Of a DNA stretch of 64,000 nt, positions 33,282 through 41,768 are shown one piece after another; positions within the stretch are counted from its first letter, which is position 1; the number at the start of each line of letters is the position of its first letter. The notes under the pieces are model-generated. The model was given only the letters and a program-made list of their open reading frames with translations. It was not told the origin of the DNA and made no database searches. This stretch comes from Halanaerobium congolense. Lineage in GTDB: Bacteria; Bacillota; Halanaerobiia; Halanaerobiales; Halanaerobiaceae. The DNA is taken from positions 62,001 to 126,000 of the forward strand of contig NZ_SOEF01000002.1 of NCBI RefSeq assembly GCF_004366375.1, written 5' to 3'. The translations under genes and the position numbers were made by a program.

Positions 33282-34191
33282 AGAAGATAAGGTTTTAGTT
33301 CTTGATATATTCAATCGTTTTGATTTAGAAATTCGAGCTGGACGTTCTGGTATAAAACGTGAAGTAAAGGTTAGTGATATTAAAAGACCAGGAATAGAGT
33401 TGGCTGGTTTTTGGAAGCACTTTGCACCTGAGCGGGTAAATTTAATTGGTAGAACGGAATTGTCTTTTTTAAAAGGGCTTGGTGAAGAAATTCTAAAAAA
33501 AAGAATAGATGAATATGTAATCCATGACCCAGTTTGTATTATAATTGCTCGAGGCGAGGCTGTACCAAGTTATTTAATTGATAAGGCAAATGAAAATGGG
33601 ATACCAGTTTTTTCAACAAAAATATCAACAACTAGATTTAGCAGTATGCTTCTTAATTATTTAGAGGAAAAACTAGCTCCTATTAAAGTAATACATGGTG
33701 TATTAGTTGATATTTATGGTATCGGTGTTTTAATTAAGGGACAAAGTGGTATCGGAAAAAGTGAAACTGCTATTGAGCTTGTAAAAAGAGGACATCGGCT
33801 GGTTGCAGATGATATTATAGAAATCAAAAAAATTGGCGAATTGCGCTTAAGTGGTTCTGCTCCCAATAATTCCCGCTATTTTTTAGAGATGCGGGGAATT
33901 GGTATAATAAATGTTAAAACATTGTTTGGTGCAGGTGCTGTTAAACATGATTCTCCTATTAATCTTGCCATTAAATTAGAAAGATGGGAAGAAGGGGAAG
34001 AATATGAAAGACTTGGCATTGACAGCCGCAAAACTGAAATAATGGATTTAGAGATTGATGAAATTGTAATTCCAGTTAAACCAGGTAGAAATTTAGCCTT
34101 AGTGCTTGAGGTTGCCGCTATGAATTATAGGATGAAAACTATGGGCTATAATGCAGCTGTCGACTTCACAGAAAATATTATGAATAAATAA
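33274..34191 (+). CDS. hprK: HPr kinase/phosphorylase
   Basis: 305 residues. Walker A GQSGIGKSE (about 152-160) and the signature LEMRGIGIINVKTLFG (about 203-218) define the family. It phosphorylates Ser46 of HPr when glycolytic intermediates are high and removes it otherwise, and is the central sensor of catabolite repression in Firmicutes. ptsH and ccpA are outside the window. Overlap with glcK is notable, as glucokinase feeds the sensed pool. Confidence 0.96.
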   Translation: MNEEDKVLVLDIFNRFDLEIRAGRSGIKREVKVSDIKRPGIELAGFWKHFAPERVNLIGRTELSFLKGLGEEILKKRIDEYVIHDPVCIIIARGEAVPSYLIDKANENGIPVFSTKISTTRFSSMLLNYLEEKLAPIKVIHGVLVDIYGIGVLIKGQSGIGKSETAIELVKRGHRLVADDIIEIKKIGELRLSGSAPNNSRYFLEMRGIGIINVKTLFGAGAVKHDSPINLAIKLERWEEGEEYERLGIDSRKTEIMDLEIDEIVIPVKPGRNLALVLEVAAMNYRMKTMGYNAAVDFTENIMNK

Positions 34192-34220
34192 AACTCTGTA
34201 TTTACAGTAGAGGTGTAAAA

Positions 34221-35159
34221 ATGGCTCTTAAAATTATGAAGAATAAAAGCTTAAAATTGATTATAATTTTAGTTATATGTCTTTTTTCTTTAACATCAGC
34301 TGTAAATGCAGATGGCTATAAAGTTATTTTTAACCATATTGATGGAGTCGGAGATGATTATGGTCCAGGAGATTATTATTATCCTCAAAATCATATTTTT
34401 CAAAATAGAGGTCATTTATTTGACTTAAATTCTCTGACAATTTTTGAAGGTGAAGCCAATTATAAATTTAGATTTTCTTTTTCAAATTTAACTGATCCTT
34501 GGAGGGCAAAATTTGATTTTTCATTACCTTTAATAGAACTTTATCTTGACACTCAGTCGGGTGGCAGCAATCAACTTTTTAATGACGGAGCTAATATAAG
34601 TTTTAAAGATGACTTTTATTGGGACAATTTTTTGAAAATCAGTGGTTTTTGGGTTAAATTATTTAATCCAAACAGCCGCAAAGAAACAATACTTAATATT
34701 AATGATTTATCACTTATGGTTCCCAGTTCAAATGATAATATCTCAGTAAATAGAGATGGAAATTTTATTTTTTTAGAAATCCCTAAAGCTGAAATTAATT
34801 TAGCTCAAAATAGTAAAATCATTGTTTTGATTGGGAGTTTTGATCCTTTTGGTTATGATCACTTTCGTTCATTATCAAACAGCAGAAGTTACTGGCAGAT
34901 ATATTCTGGAAATAAGAGTTCTAATCCTCAAAGTACTAGAGTTCTTGATATATTAGTTCCAGGAGGGGAAAGCCAAAAACAGATTTTAAAGGGAGAACTG
35001 CCGCAGCTTCCGTATTTAAAAATTGATTTTGAAAAAGCTGAAACAGAACCAACAGTTGTAGATTATTTGATGTCGATAAATAAAATCTCAATAGCTATAT
35101 TGGTATTATATATGTTATTATTAATTTTTGTTATTTTTAGATTTAAATATGAGAAATAA
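34221..35159 (+). CDS. Secreted, membrane-anchored protein with glucodextranase domain C (PF09985-like)
   Basis: 312 residues: signal peptide (SLKLIIILVICLFSLTSAVNA), a beta-rich domain of about 230 residues, and a C-terminal membrane helix (ISIAILVLYMLLLIFVIFRF) with a short basic tail. The motifs DGVGDDYGPGDYYYPQNHIF and FDLNSLTIFEGEANYKFRFSFSNLTDPW fit the C-terminal domain of glucodextranases, a carbohydrate- or cell-surface-binding module. There is no catalytic domain, so it is a lone binding module on the outer face of the inner membrane. Its partner is unknown. RBS AGAGGTG. Confidence 0.7.
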   Translation: MALKIMKNKSLKLIIILVICLFSLTSAVNADGYKVIFNHIDGVGDDYGPGDYYYPQNHIFQNRGHLFDLNSLTIFEGEANYKFRFSFSNLTDPWRAKFDFSLPLIELYLDTQSGGSNQLFNDGANISFKDDFYWDNFLKISGFWVKLFNPNSRKETILNINDLSLMVPSSNDNISVNRDGNFIFLEIPKAEINLAQNSKIIVLIGSFDPFGYDHFRSLSNSRSYWQIYSGNKSSNPQSTRVLDILVPGGESQKQILKGELPQLPYLKIDFEKAETEPTVVDYLMSINKISIAILVLYMLLLIFVIFRFKYEK

Positions 35160-35185
35160 ATTTTTGTTTGTGATGAGGTGAGATA

Positions 35186-36151
35186 ATGAAATCAGATCCT
35201 ATGGAATTTGCCAAAGATATTTTAAGCAGAGTTTCTAGAAGTTTTGCACTAACAATTCCTATGTTAGATGAGGAAATAAAAAATGAGGTGCTTTTAGCTT
35301 ATCTGCAGGATAGAATATTAGATAATTTTGAAGATGAGATTCATCCTCCGGATTTGGAACTGCAGAAAGAAATGATGGATAAAGTCAGCAGAATATTTTC
35401 TACAGAGGAATATGACCGCAGCTCGGATTTTAGAGTCATTAAAGATAAATCAGAATTAATTGAGTCTGAATCTCTGCAGAAACTTACTAAAAACATTGAT
35501 TTGATCTATCAGTGTTATCAAGATTTTGATTTGGATATCCAGAAAATATCACATAAATGGCTGCAGGAAATGAATCAGGGAATGCAAAAATATTTAACAA
35601 AAGAAGTTCAAACTTTTGCAGATCTTGATGAATATTGTTATTATGTAGCAGGAACTGTTGGAGGCTTTTTAACTGAAACTATTATTTATAAGTTTGATAT
35701 TAATCAAAAAAAGCAGCAGGTATTATTAGATAATTTTAATCAAGCAGGTTTGTTTTTGCAAAAAGTAAATCTAATTAGAGATATTAGAGAAGATTTGGAA
35801 AGCAGAGATAAACATTTTTGGCCTCTAAAAGAATTAAATATCAGTGAGGTAGAATTATCTAATTCAAGGAATGAAGAAAAAGCGCTTGAAGCCTTGTCAA
35901 AAATGCTGAGTGATTTAAAAAGTCATATTCCAGCTTTGAAAAAATATTATCAGGCTTTACCAAAAGAACTTAAAGGTTACAAAAAGTTTTTTGCAGTTAA
36001 TAATGCTTTAGGTCTGGCAACAATTGATAAATTAGAAAATAATGCAGATGTTTTTTATGGGAAGAAACCTATAAAGGTTTCTAAACTTAAGTTTTTAAAT
36101 ATTATGAGGGCACCGGAGAAGAAGTTTTTAGATTACTGCAGTCAAGAATAG
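35186..36151 (+). CDS. Squalene/phytoene synthase-family protein
   Basis: 321 residues. The N-terminal SRVSRSFALTIPML and the first aspartate-rich region DRILDNFEDE are typical of head-to-head prenyl synthases, as is the second region LIRDIREDLESRDKHFWP. The family joins two farnesyl or geranylgeranyl diphosphates to squalene or phytoene. No other carotenoid, squalene or hopanoid gene lies in the window. In the first motif Asn replaces the usual Thr/Val-type position but the Asp residues remain, so activity is plausible. It sits just before rapZ, possibly in one transcript. Confidence 0.82.
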   Translation: MKSDPMEFAKDILSRVSRSFALTIPMLDEEIKNEVLLAYLQDRILDNFEDEIHPPDLELQKEMMDKVSRIFSTEEYDRSSDFRVIKDKSELIESESLQKLTKNIDLIYQCYQDFDLDIQKISHKWLQEMNQGMQKYLTKEVQTFADLDEYCYYVAGTVGGFLTETIIYKFDINQKKQQVLLDNFNQAGLFLQKVNLIRDIREDLESRDKHFWPLKELNISEVELSNSRNEEKALEALSKMLSDLKSHIPALKKYYQALPKELKGYKKFFAVNNALGLATIDKLENNADVFYGKKPIKVSKLKFLNIMRAPEKKFLDYCSQE

Positions 36152-36190
36152 ATTTTACAAAAGACATTTTGGAAGGAGACTACTACTTAG

Positions 36191-37039
36191 ATGGAATTTT
36201 TACTTATTACAGGTATGTCAGGAGCAGGTAAATCTCTGGCCTTGAATTATTTTGAAGACAGAGGCTTCTTTTGTGTTGATAACTTACCTCCTGCTTTAAT
36301 TTCAAAATTTGCAGAACTATGTCTGCAGTCTGATTTAGAAAAAATCGCTCTTGTAAGTGATATAAGGGGAAGAGAATTTTTTAATGAACTATATAAAGAG
36401 TTATCACAAATAGAAAAAATGAATTTGAATTATGATATATTATTTTTAGAAGCATCTGATGATGTATTAATCAGAAGGTATAAAGAAACCAGAAGAAGAC
36501 ATCCTTTGGATGAAGAAGGTAGAATTTTAGATGCAATTGAAAGAGAAAGAACACTTTTAGAAGAATTAAGAGGTAGGGCCACTAAAATTATTGATACAGG
36601 AGAATTAAAAATTTCTGAATTACAGGAAGAATTAAATCAGCTGTTTTTAAGCGGAGCTGACAAAAATTCGCTTCATCTCAGTTTAATTTCTTTTGGTTTT
36701 AAATATGGAATCCCCAGAGATGCTGATTTAGTTATGGATGTTAGATTTTTAGCTAATCCTTATTATGTAGAATCTCTAAAAGAAAAAACGGGTAAGGATC
36801 AGGAAGTTAGAGATTATGTTTTGAAATGGCCAGCTACAGAAAAATTTTATAATAAATTTTTTGATTTAATAAATTTCTTACTGCCAGAATATAAAAGAGA
36901 AGGAAAAAGTCATCTTTCAATAGCAATTGGATGTACTGGTGGTAAACATCGCTCGGTAACTACTGTAATTAAGTTGGCAGAGTTTTTAGCCAATCAAGAT
37001 TTTAGTATTAATATAGAACACAGGGATATCGAAAAATAG
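36191..37039 (+). CDS. rapZ: RapZ / YvcJ nucleotide-binding protein
   Basis: 282 residues. Walker A GMSGAGKS (8-15), FCVDNLPP and the C-terminal GCTGGKHRSV motif define the family. In Gram-negatives RapZ controls the glmS mRNA through small RNAs; in Firmicutes YvcJ binds GTP and its precise job is less clear. It heads the conserved rapZ-yvcK-whiA trio with short gaps. RBS GGAAGGAG. Confidence 0.95.
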   Translation: MEFLLITGMSGAGKSLALNYFEDRGFFCVDNLPPALISKFAELCLQSDLEKIALVSDIRGREFFNELYKELSQIEKMNLNYDILFLEASDDVLIRRYKETRRRHPLDEEGRILDAIERERTLLEELRGRATKIIDTGELKISELQEELNQLFLSGADKNSLHLSLISFGFKYGIPRDADLVMDVRFLANPYYVESLKEKTGKDQEVRDYVLKWPATEKFYNKFFDLINFLLPEYKREGKSHLSIAIGCTGGKHRSVTTVIKLAEFLANQDFSINIEHRDIEK

Positions 37040-37052
37040 AGGAAGTGTAATT

Positions 37053-38333
37053 ATGAATTTGCCAAAGTGGTTTTTCCCAGGCTTAGGAGTTAAAAGATGG
37101 TTTTTAGTTATAATATTTTCTTTTGTATTAATTAGTGTAGGGATAACCCCTTTATTTGGTTTTGATCTCAGTGTTTATGTGACAAATGAATTGATTTCAA
37201 TATTAAATATATTTTTTGGTAAACAAGCTAATCTAATTTTGAAATTAACAGCTTTGTTAATGATCTTAAGTGGGATTTCTTTGACATATTATTCTCTCTT
37301 AAAAATAAGGTTAGAATTTAACACTCATATTACACCTCATGCTGAAATTTTAGACTTGTTATATGAAAAGCGAAGATCTAATAAAGGACCTGAAATTGTT
37401 GCTTTTGGAGGGGGAACTGGTCTTTCAAACCTTCTGCGCGGGCTTAAAAAGAATAGTGATAATTTGACAGCAGTGGTCACAGTTGCTGATGATGGTGGTA
37501 GTTCTGGCAGATTAAGAAATGAAATGGGGATTTTACCCCCTGGTGATATTCGGAACTGTCTTGTTGCTTTAGCAGATAGAGAACCATTAATGGAAAAATT
37601 ATTTCAACATCGCTTTGAATCTGAAGGTGGTCTGGAGGGACACAGTTTTGGTAATTTATATATTGCTGCCATGACAGAAGTTCTTGGCGATTTTGAAGAA
37701 GCTGTTAGAGCCTCAAGTAAAGTTTTAGCAATTAAAGGTAAAGTTCTGCCGGCAACAAATGAAGATATTAAATTGGGGGCTGTCTACCATGATCAGGAAA
37801 AAAGAATGGGAGAATCAGCTATTCCGGTTTATGATAAAGAAATAAATAAAGTCTTTTTATATCCAGAAAATGCAAGTACAACTCCTGAAGTTAGAGAATC
37901 AATTCGCAAAGCTGATGTTATTATAATCGGTCCTGGTAGTCTTTATACCAGTATTTTACCAAACTTATTAGTAAAAGGAATTACTGAAGAAATTAAAAAT
38001 ACAGATGCTTTAAAATTATATGTTTGTAATGTTATGACCCAGCCTGGTGAGACAGATAATTATACTGCTGCAGATCATGCTAAAGCTATTATTGACCACT
38101 GTGGTCCAGGGATTTTTGATTACATCATTGTAAATAATCGTCAGGGGACAAAAGAATTACAAAAAAAATATGAAGCTGAGGGTGCTTATCCGGTTAAAAT
38201 TGATCATCAGCGCTTAAAAGATTTGGGAGTTAAAATTATAGAAGCTGATCTTTTGAAAAAAAATAGTTATTTGCGTCATGATCCGGATGAATTAGCCCAA
38301 CTGATTTACGAATTAAATAAGAAGTATAATTGA
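37053..38333 (+). CDS. yvcK: YvcK (gluconeogenesis factor, CofD-like) with N-terminal membrane helices
   Basis: 426 residues. The YvcK core begins near residue 115 with VAFGGGTGLSNLLRGLK, followed by VTVADDGGSSGRLR and LPPGDIRNCLVALA, the nucleotide-sugar-binding region. It is about 100 residues longer than B. subtilis YvcK because of two N-terminal membrane helices (about 15-36 and 65-90), so here it is membrane-tethered, as in some other clostridia. YvcK is needed for growth on gluconeogenic sources and for cell-wall synthesis, and binds UDP-GlcNAc. Fourteen bases after rapZ. Confidence 0.94.
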   Translation: MNLPKWFFPGLGVKRWFLVIIFSFVLISVGITPLFGFDLSVYVTNELISILNIFFGKQANLILKLTALLMILSGISLTYYSLLKIRLEFNTHITPHAEILDLLYEKRRSNKGPEIVAFGGGTGLSNLLRGLKKNSDNLTAVVTVADDGGSSGRLRNEMGILPPGDIRNCLVALADREPLMEKLFQHRFESEGGLEGHSFGNLYIAAMTEVLGDFEEAVRASSKVLAIKGKVLPATNEDIKLGAVYHDQEKRMGESAIPVYDKEINKVFLYPENASTTPEVRESIRKADVIIIGPGSLYTSILPNLLVKGITEEIKNTDALKLYVCNVMTQPGETDNYTAADHAKAIIDHCGPGIFDYIIVNNRQGTKELQKKYEAEGAYPVKIDHQRLKDLGVKIIEADLLKKNSYLRHDPDELAQLIYELNKKYN

Positions 38334-38394
38334 AATTAGATAAGATGTGTTAAAATATATTGTAGTCTTAAAGATTATTCTGAAAGGAGATTAA

Positions 38395-39318
38395 ATGTCT
38401 TTTACAGATAAAGTTAAAGAAGAGTTAACTCATAAAGATAAATATAGTTATTCTGAACAGTTATCAGAGTTATCTGCTTTGATCAGAATAGATGGATCAA
38501 TTCAAATCTCTAATAAACATTTAGCTGTTAAAGTTACTCTGTATCACGGAAACTTAGCTAGAAGAATTTATTCTTTAATAAAAAACCGTTTTGGTTTTAG
38601 TATAGAAATTAGAGTTAGGCGGGATAGAAAGTTCAATTTAAGCCACAGTTATGATATTATTGTTACTCCTCAACCTGGAGTACGAGAATTTTTGTTAGAA
38701 TTAGGTTTTCTTACTCCGAAAAACAATTTAGTTTTTCATATTAAGGAGGAATATTTAACTTCTAGAAAGCTGGCTCAAGCTTATCTTCGCGGTATTTTTT
38801 TAGGCGGTGGTTCTGTTAATAGCCCGCAGAGCGAATATCATTTAGAATTTCGCTGTGAAAGAGATAGTTTGGCCGATGATCTAAAAATACTATTGTCTAA
38901 ATTTGATTTAAAAGCACACCAAACAGAGCATAAAGGTTATAAAGTGATTTATTTTAAAAGTTATGCTGAAGTTGTTAAAGTATTGAATATTATTGGGGCC
39001 CATCAGGCTATGTTAAAGATGGAAAATGATCATATTATTAAAGAATTAAAAAATGATGTTAACCGCAGAGTTAATTTTGAAACTGCAAATTTAGAAAAAT
39101 CAGTATCAGCTGCAATGGATCAGCTGGAATATATAGATATTATTGAGAGAGAAAATGGACTCGATTCATTAAGCCCTGGATTAAGGGAGATGGCAGAGCT
39201 TCGAAGAAAAAATCCTTATGCCTCTCTAAAAGAGCTAGGAGAAATGATTGAACTTAGTAAATCAGGAGTTAATCACCGTTTGCGCAGAATAAAAAAAATT
39301 GCTCAAAATTTAACTTGA
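38395..39318 (+). CDS. whiA: WhiA DNA-binding protein
   Basis: 307 residues. N-terminal LAGLIDADG-like homing-endonuclease fold without the catalytic acid pair (AYLRGIFLGGGSVNSP...YHLEF) and a C-terminal helix-turn-helix (SLKELGEMIELSKSGVNHRLRRI). WhiA influences cell division and sporulation or chromosome segregation in Firmicutes and Actinobacteria. Last gene of the rapZ-yvcK-whiA cluster; cggR follows with its own promoter. RBS AAAGGAG. Confidence 0.95.
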   Translation: MSFTDKVKEELTHKDKYSYSEQLSELSALIRIDGSIQISNKHLAVKVTLYHGNLARRIYSLIKNRFGFSIEIRVRRDRKFNLSHSYDIIVTPQPGVREFLLELGFLTPKNNLVFHIKEEYLTSRKLAQAYLRGIFLGGGSVNSPQSEYHLEFRCERDSLADDLKILLSKFDLKAHQTEHKGYKVIYFKSYAEVVKVLNIIGAHQAMLKMENDHIIKELKNDVNRRVNFETANLEKSVSAAMDQLEYIDIIERENGLDSLSPGLREMAELRRKNPYASLKELGEMIELSKSGVNHRLRRIKKIAQNLT

Positions 39319-39342
39319 AATTATCTGAAAAGATGATATAAT
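39315..39342 (+). promoter_or_regulatory. Promoter of the cggR-glycolytic operon
   Basis: TTGAAA (39315-39320), 16-bp spacer, extended -10 TGATATAAT (39334-39342). The -35 overlaps the end of whiA. Predicted start near 39349. Confidence 0.75.
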
Positions 39343-39377
39343 GTATTTGGAAGTTAAAAAATAAATATAAACTTGTT

Positions 39378-39405
39378 GCTGATTTAAATATCAGCTTTGT
39401 TTTTG
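39378..39405 (+). terminator. Weak terminator-like hairpin in the cggR leader
   Basis: GCTGAT pairs with ATCAGC across a short AT loop, followed by TTTGTTTTT. It lies between the promoter and the CggR operator, so it ends whiA read-through or attenuates the operon. Confidence 0.45.
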
Positions 39406-39413
39406 GCTGTATC

Positions 39414-39448
39414 GGGACAATTTTGTTCCATTTGGACAAAAACGTTCC
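39414..39448 (+). promoter_or_regulatory. CggR operator, two direct 16-bp repeats
   Basis: GGGACAATTTTGTTCC (39414-39429) and TGGACAAAAACGTTCC (39433-39448), 19 bp apart. Each is GGAC-N6-GTTCC, close to the GGGAC repeats of the Bacillus CggR operator. It lies about 65 bp downstream of the predicted start, fitting a road-block repression mechanism known for CggR. Confidence 0.8.
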
Positions 39449-39464
39449 AGCGTGGAGGTTAAAC

Positions 39465-40514
39465 ATGAATAAATTGTTTAAAATTCAGCAAAAAATTGTA
39501 CCTGAAATTGTAAAGACAGCTCAACAAAGATATAATATTTTACGTGGTATTTATTATAATCAGCCAATTGGCAGAAGAGCTCTAGCCAGGATATTAGGAT
39601 TAAGTGAAAGAACAATCCGTAATGATCTAGAATTCTTTGAAAAAAAATCTCTTATAACTATTAGTCCCGCTGGTACTCAAATTACTAGAATTGGAGAAGA
39701 ATTTCTGGTAGAATTAGATGAGTATATTAAAGAATTAAGGGATATTAGTTGTTTAGAAAATAAATTAGAAAAGATTCTGGGCATTGAAAAAGTAAAACTG
39801 GTCAATGGGGCTGTTCCTGTAGGAGATTTAAGAGCTGAAATTGGTCGGATGGCTTCACAGCTTTTAAAGCATGAAATTAAAGATGGCGATATTTTAGCTG
39901 TAACTGGTGGAACAACATTGGCCAGGGTGGCTTCTGAAATGACATATAGTGCTGAACCAAAAGATGTAACTGTAGTTCCTGGCAGAGGTGGCTTAAGTGA
40001 AGATGTTGAAATACAGGCCAATACTATTGCTGCTAAAATTGCTAAAAAACTTGGAGGCACTTATCATCTTCTTCATATTCCGGACAATGTGGCTGAAGAA
40101 AATATTTATCATATTACAAAAGAACCAACTATTAAAAAAACTTTAGAAATTTTAAAAAAAGCTAATATTTTAATTCATGGAGTAGGAACTGCTGCTGATA
40201 TGGCCGCTCGAAGAGGTATGAAAGATGCAGAAATTAAAGATCTTCTTCAGGCTGGTGCGGTTGGAGAAGCTTTTGGCTTTTATTTCAACTCAAAAGGTGA
40301 AATTATCTACTCTACAACAAGTGTTGGCTTAAATTTAGATGATCTGGAATCAATTAATAAAGTAATTGTTATTGCAGGAGGAGAAAATAAAGCAGAAGCT
40401 ATTATTTCTGCAGTTTCTTCTAAATATCAGGATATTTTAATCACTGATGAAATTACAGCCCGAAAAATTATCTCTCTTAAGGGGGGTGAGGCCGAAGATA
40501 GGCTGGTAGATTGA
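39465..40514 (+). CDS. cggR: Central glycolytic genes regulator CggR (SorC family)
   Basis: 349 residues. N-terminal helix-turn-helix (QPIGRRALARILGLSERTIRNDLEFFEKKSLI, about 33-65) and a sugar-phosphate-binding domain with the SorC/CggR pattern (DILAVTGGTTLARVA, VVPGRGGLSEDVEIQANTIAAKIA, IHGVGTAADMAARRGM). In Bacillus the effector is fructose 1,6-bisphosphate, which relieves repression. ATG at 39465 follows TGGAGGTT; the longer reading from 39423 would start inside the operator. It is first in the gap-pgk-tpiA-gpmI-eno row. Confidence 0.95.
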   Translation: MNKLFKIQQKIVPEIVKTAQQRYNILRGIYYNQPIGRRALARILGLSERTIRNDLEFFEKKSLITISPAGTQITRIGEEFLVELDEYIKELRDISCLENKLEKILGIEKVKLVNGAVPVGDLRAEIGRMASQLLKHEIKDGDILAVTGGTTLARVASEMTYSAEPKDVTVVPGRGGLSEDVEIQANTIAAKIAKKLGGTYHLLHIPDNVAEENIYHITKEPTIKKTLEILKKANILIHGVGTAADMAARRGMKDAEIKDLLQAGAVGEAFGFYFNSKGEIIYSTTSVGLNLDDLESINKVIVIAGGENKAEAIISAVSSKYQDILITDEITARKIISLKGGEAEDRLVD

Positions 40515-40622
40515 AATCAGCATTCAGCAAGTTAGTGCTTAAACTTTCAAAACTTTTTTAAAATCTTTGTTTAGTAAATTAATTTGTAAGTGATTCATCA
40601 TATTATAAGGAGGAATAAAATA

Positions 40623-41621
40623 ATGACAAAAAGAGTAGCAATTAATGGATTTGGACGTATTGGTAGAGGGTACTTAAGATTAGTGGAAGGTAGAAACACT
40701 GATAAAATTGAAATTGTAGCAATTAATGATTTAGTGAATGTTGAAAACTTAGCTTACTTACTTAAGTATGATTCTGTACACGGTCGTTTTGATGGTACTG
40801 TAGAAGTTAAAGATGGTGATTTAGTAGTTAATGGTAAGAAAATTAAGGTTACCGCTGTTAAAGATCCTGCAGAGCTTCCCTGGGCTGAAAACGATATTGA
40901 TGTTGTAATTGAATCAACTGGTGTATTCCGTAAAAAAGATCAGTTAATGAATCATATCGAAGCTGGTGCGAAAAAAGTTATTTTAACAGTTCCTGCTAAA
41001 GACAAAATTGACAATACTATTGTGCTTGGCGTTAATGACGATGATCTTTCTGATGATGATTTAATCGTTTCCAATGCCTCTTGTACAACAAACTGTCTAG
41101 CGCCTTTAGCTAAAGCATTAAATGATGAGTTTGGAATTGAAAAAGGTCTAATCACAACAATTCACGGTTATACAACAAGTCAGGCTATCTTAGATATGCC
41201 AGCTAGTAAAATTAGAAGAGGTAGAACAGCTGCTGAAAACATCATCCCTACAACTACAGGTGCTGCTATTGCAACAACAAAAGTACTGCCTGAATTAGAG
41301 GGTAAAATTGATGGTATGGCCATGAGAGTTCCTGTACCTGATGGTTCCTGTGTTGACGGAGTATTTACTTTAGAACAGGATGTAACTGTTGAAGAAGTAA
41401 ATGCAATGTTTAAAAAGAAAGCAGAAGGCGAAATGAAGGGTATCTTAGGTTACACTGAAGAAGAATTAGTTTCCAGAGATATCATGGGACAGTTCGAATC
41501 TTCTAAAATTGACGCTCAATCTACTATGGTAGTTAATGGCAATATGGTTAAAGTTATCTCCTGGTATGATAATGAGTTAAGTTACACAAATAGAGTTGTA
41601 GACTTAACATTAAAGCTGTAA
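40623..41621 (+). CDS. gap: Glyceraldehyde-3-phosphate dehydrogenase
   Basis: 332 residues. NAD-binding INGFGRIGRGYLRL and the catalytic ASCTTNCLAP with its active-site Cys near residue 155. Oxidative phosphorylation of glyceraldehyde 3-phosphate. D34 region INDLVNV indicates NAD preference. ATG at 40623 follows AAGGAGGAA by 6-7 bases; the reading from 40590 starts upstream of this site. A strong terminator after it (41638) should make gap mRNA more abundant than that of the downstream genes. Confidence 0.98.
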   Translation: MTKRVAINGFGRIGRGYLRLVEGRNTDKIEIVAINDLVNVENLAYLLKYDSVHGRFDGTVEVKDGDLVVNGKKIKVTAVKDPAELPWAENDIDVVIESTGVFRKKDQLMNHIEAGAKKVILTVPAKDKIDNTIVLGVNDDDLSDDDLIVSNASCTTNCLAPLAKALNDEFGIEKGLITTIHGYTTSQAILDMPASKIRRGRTAAENIIPTTTGAAIATTKVLPELEGKIDGMAMRVPVPDGSCVDGVFTLEQDVTVEEVNAMFKKKAEGEMKGILGYTEEELVSRDIMGQFESSKIDAQSTMVVNGNMVKVISWYDNELSYTNRVVDLTLKL

Positions 41622-41637
41622 TTAATAGATAAATTAA

Positions 41638-41673
41638 TTTCAGGGACGGGCTTAGGCCTGCCCCTGAAATTTT
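41638..41673 (+). terminator. Strong hairpin and T-run after gap
   Basis: TTTCAGGG and CCCTGAAA arms around a GC-rich inner stem, followed by TTTT. Partial read-through would feed pgk-tpiA-gpmI-eno. Confidence 0.85.
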
Positions 41674-41768
41674 AATCTCAACAAATTTTTTTGCTTAATT
41701 TTTAGTAATGTTTTTAATACTTGTCAGATCAAATTAGTAACTGCTAATTAATAATGGAGGTATAAAAA

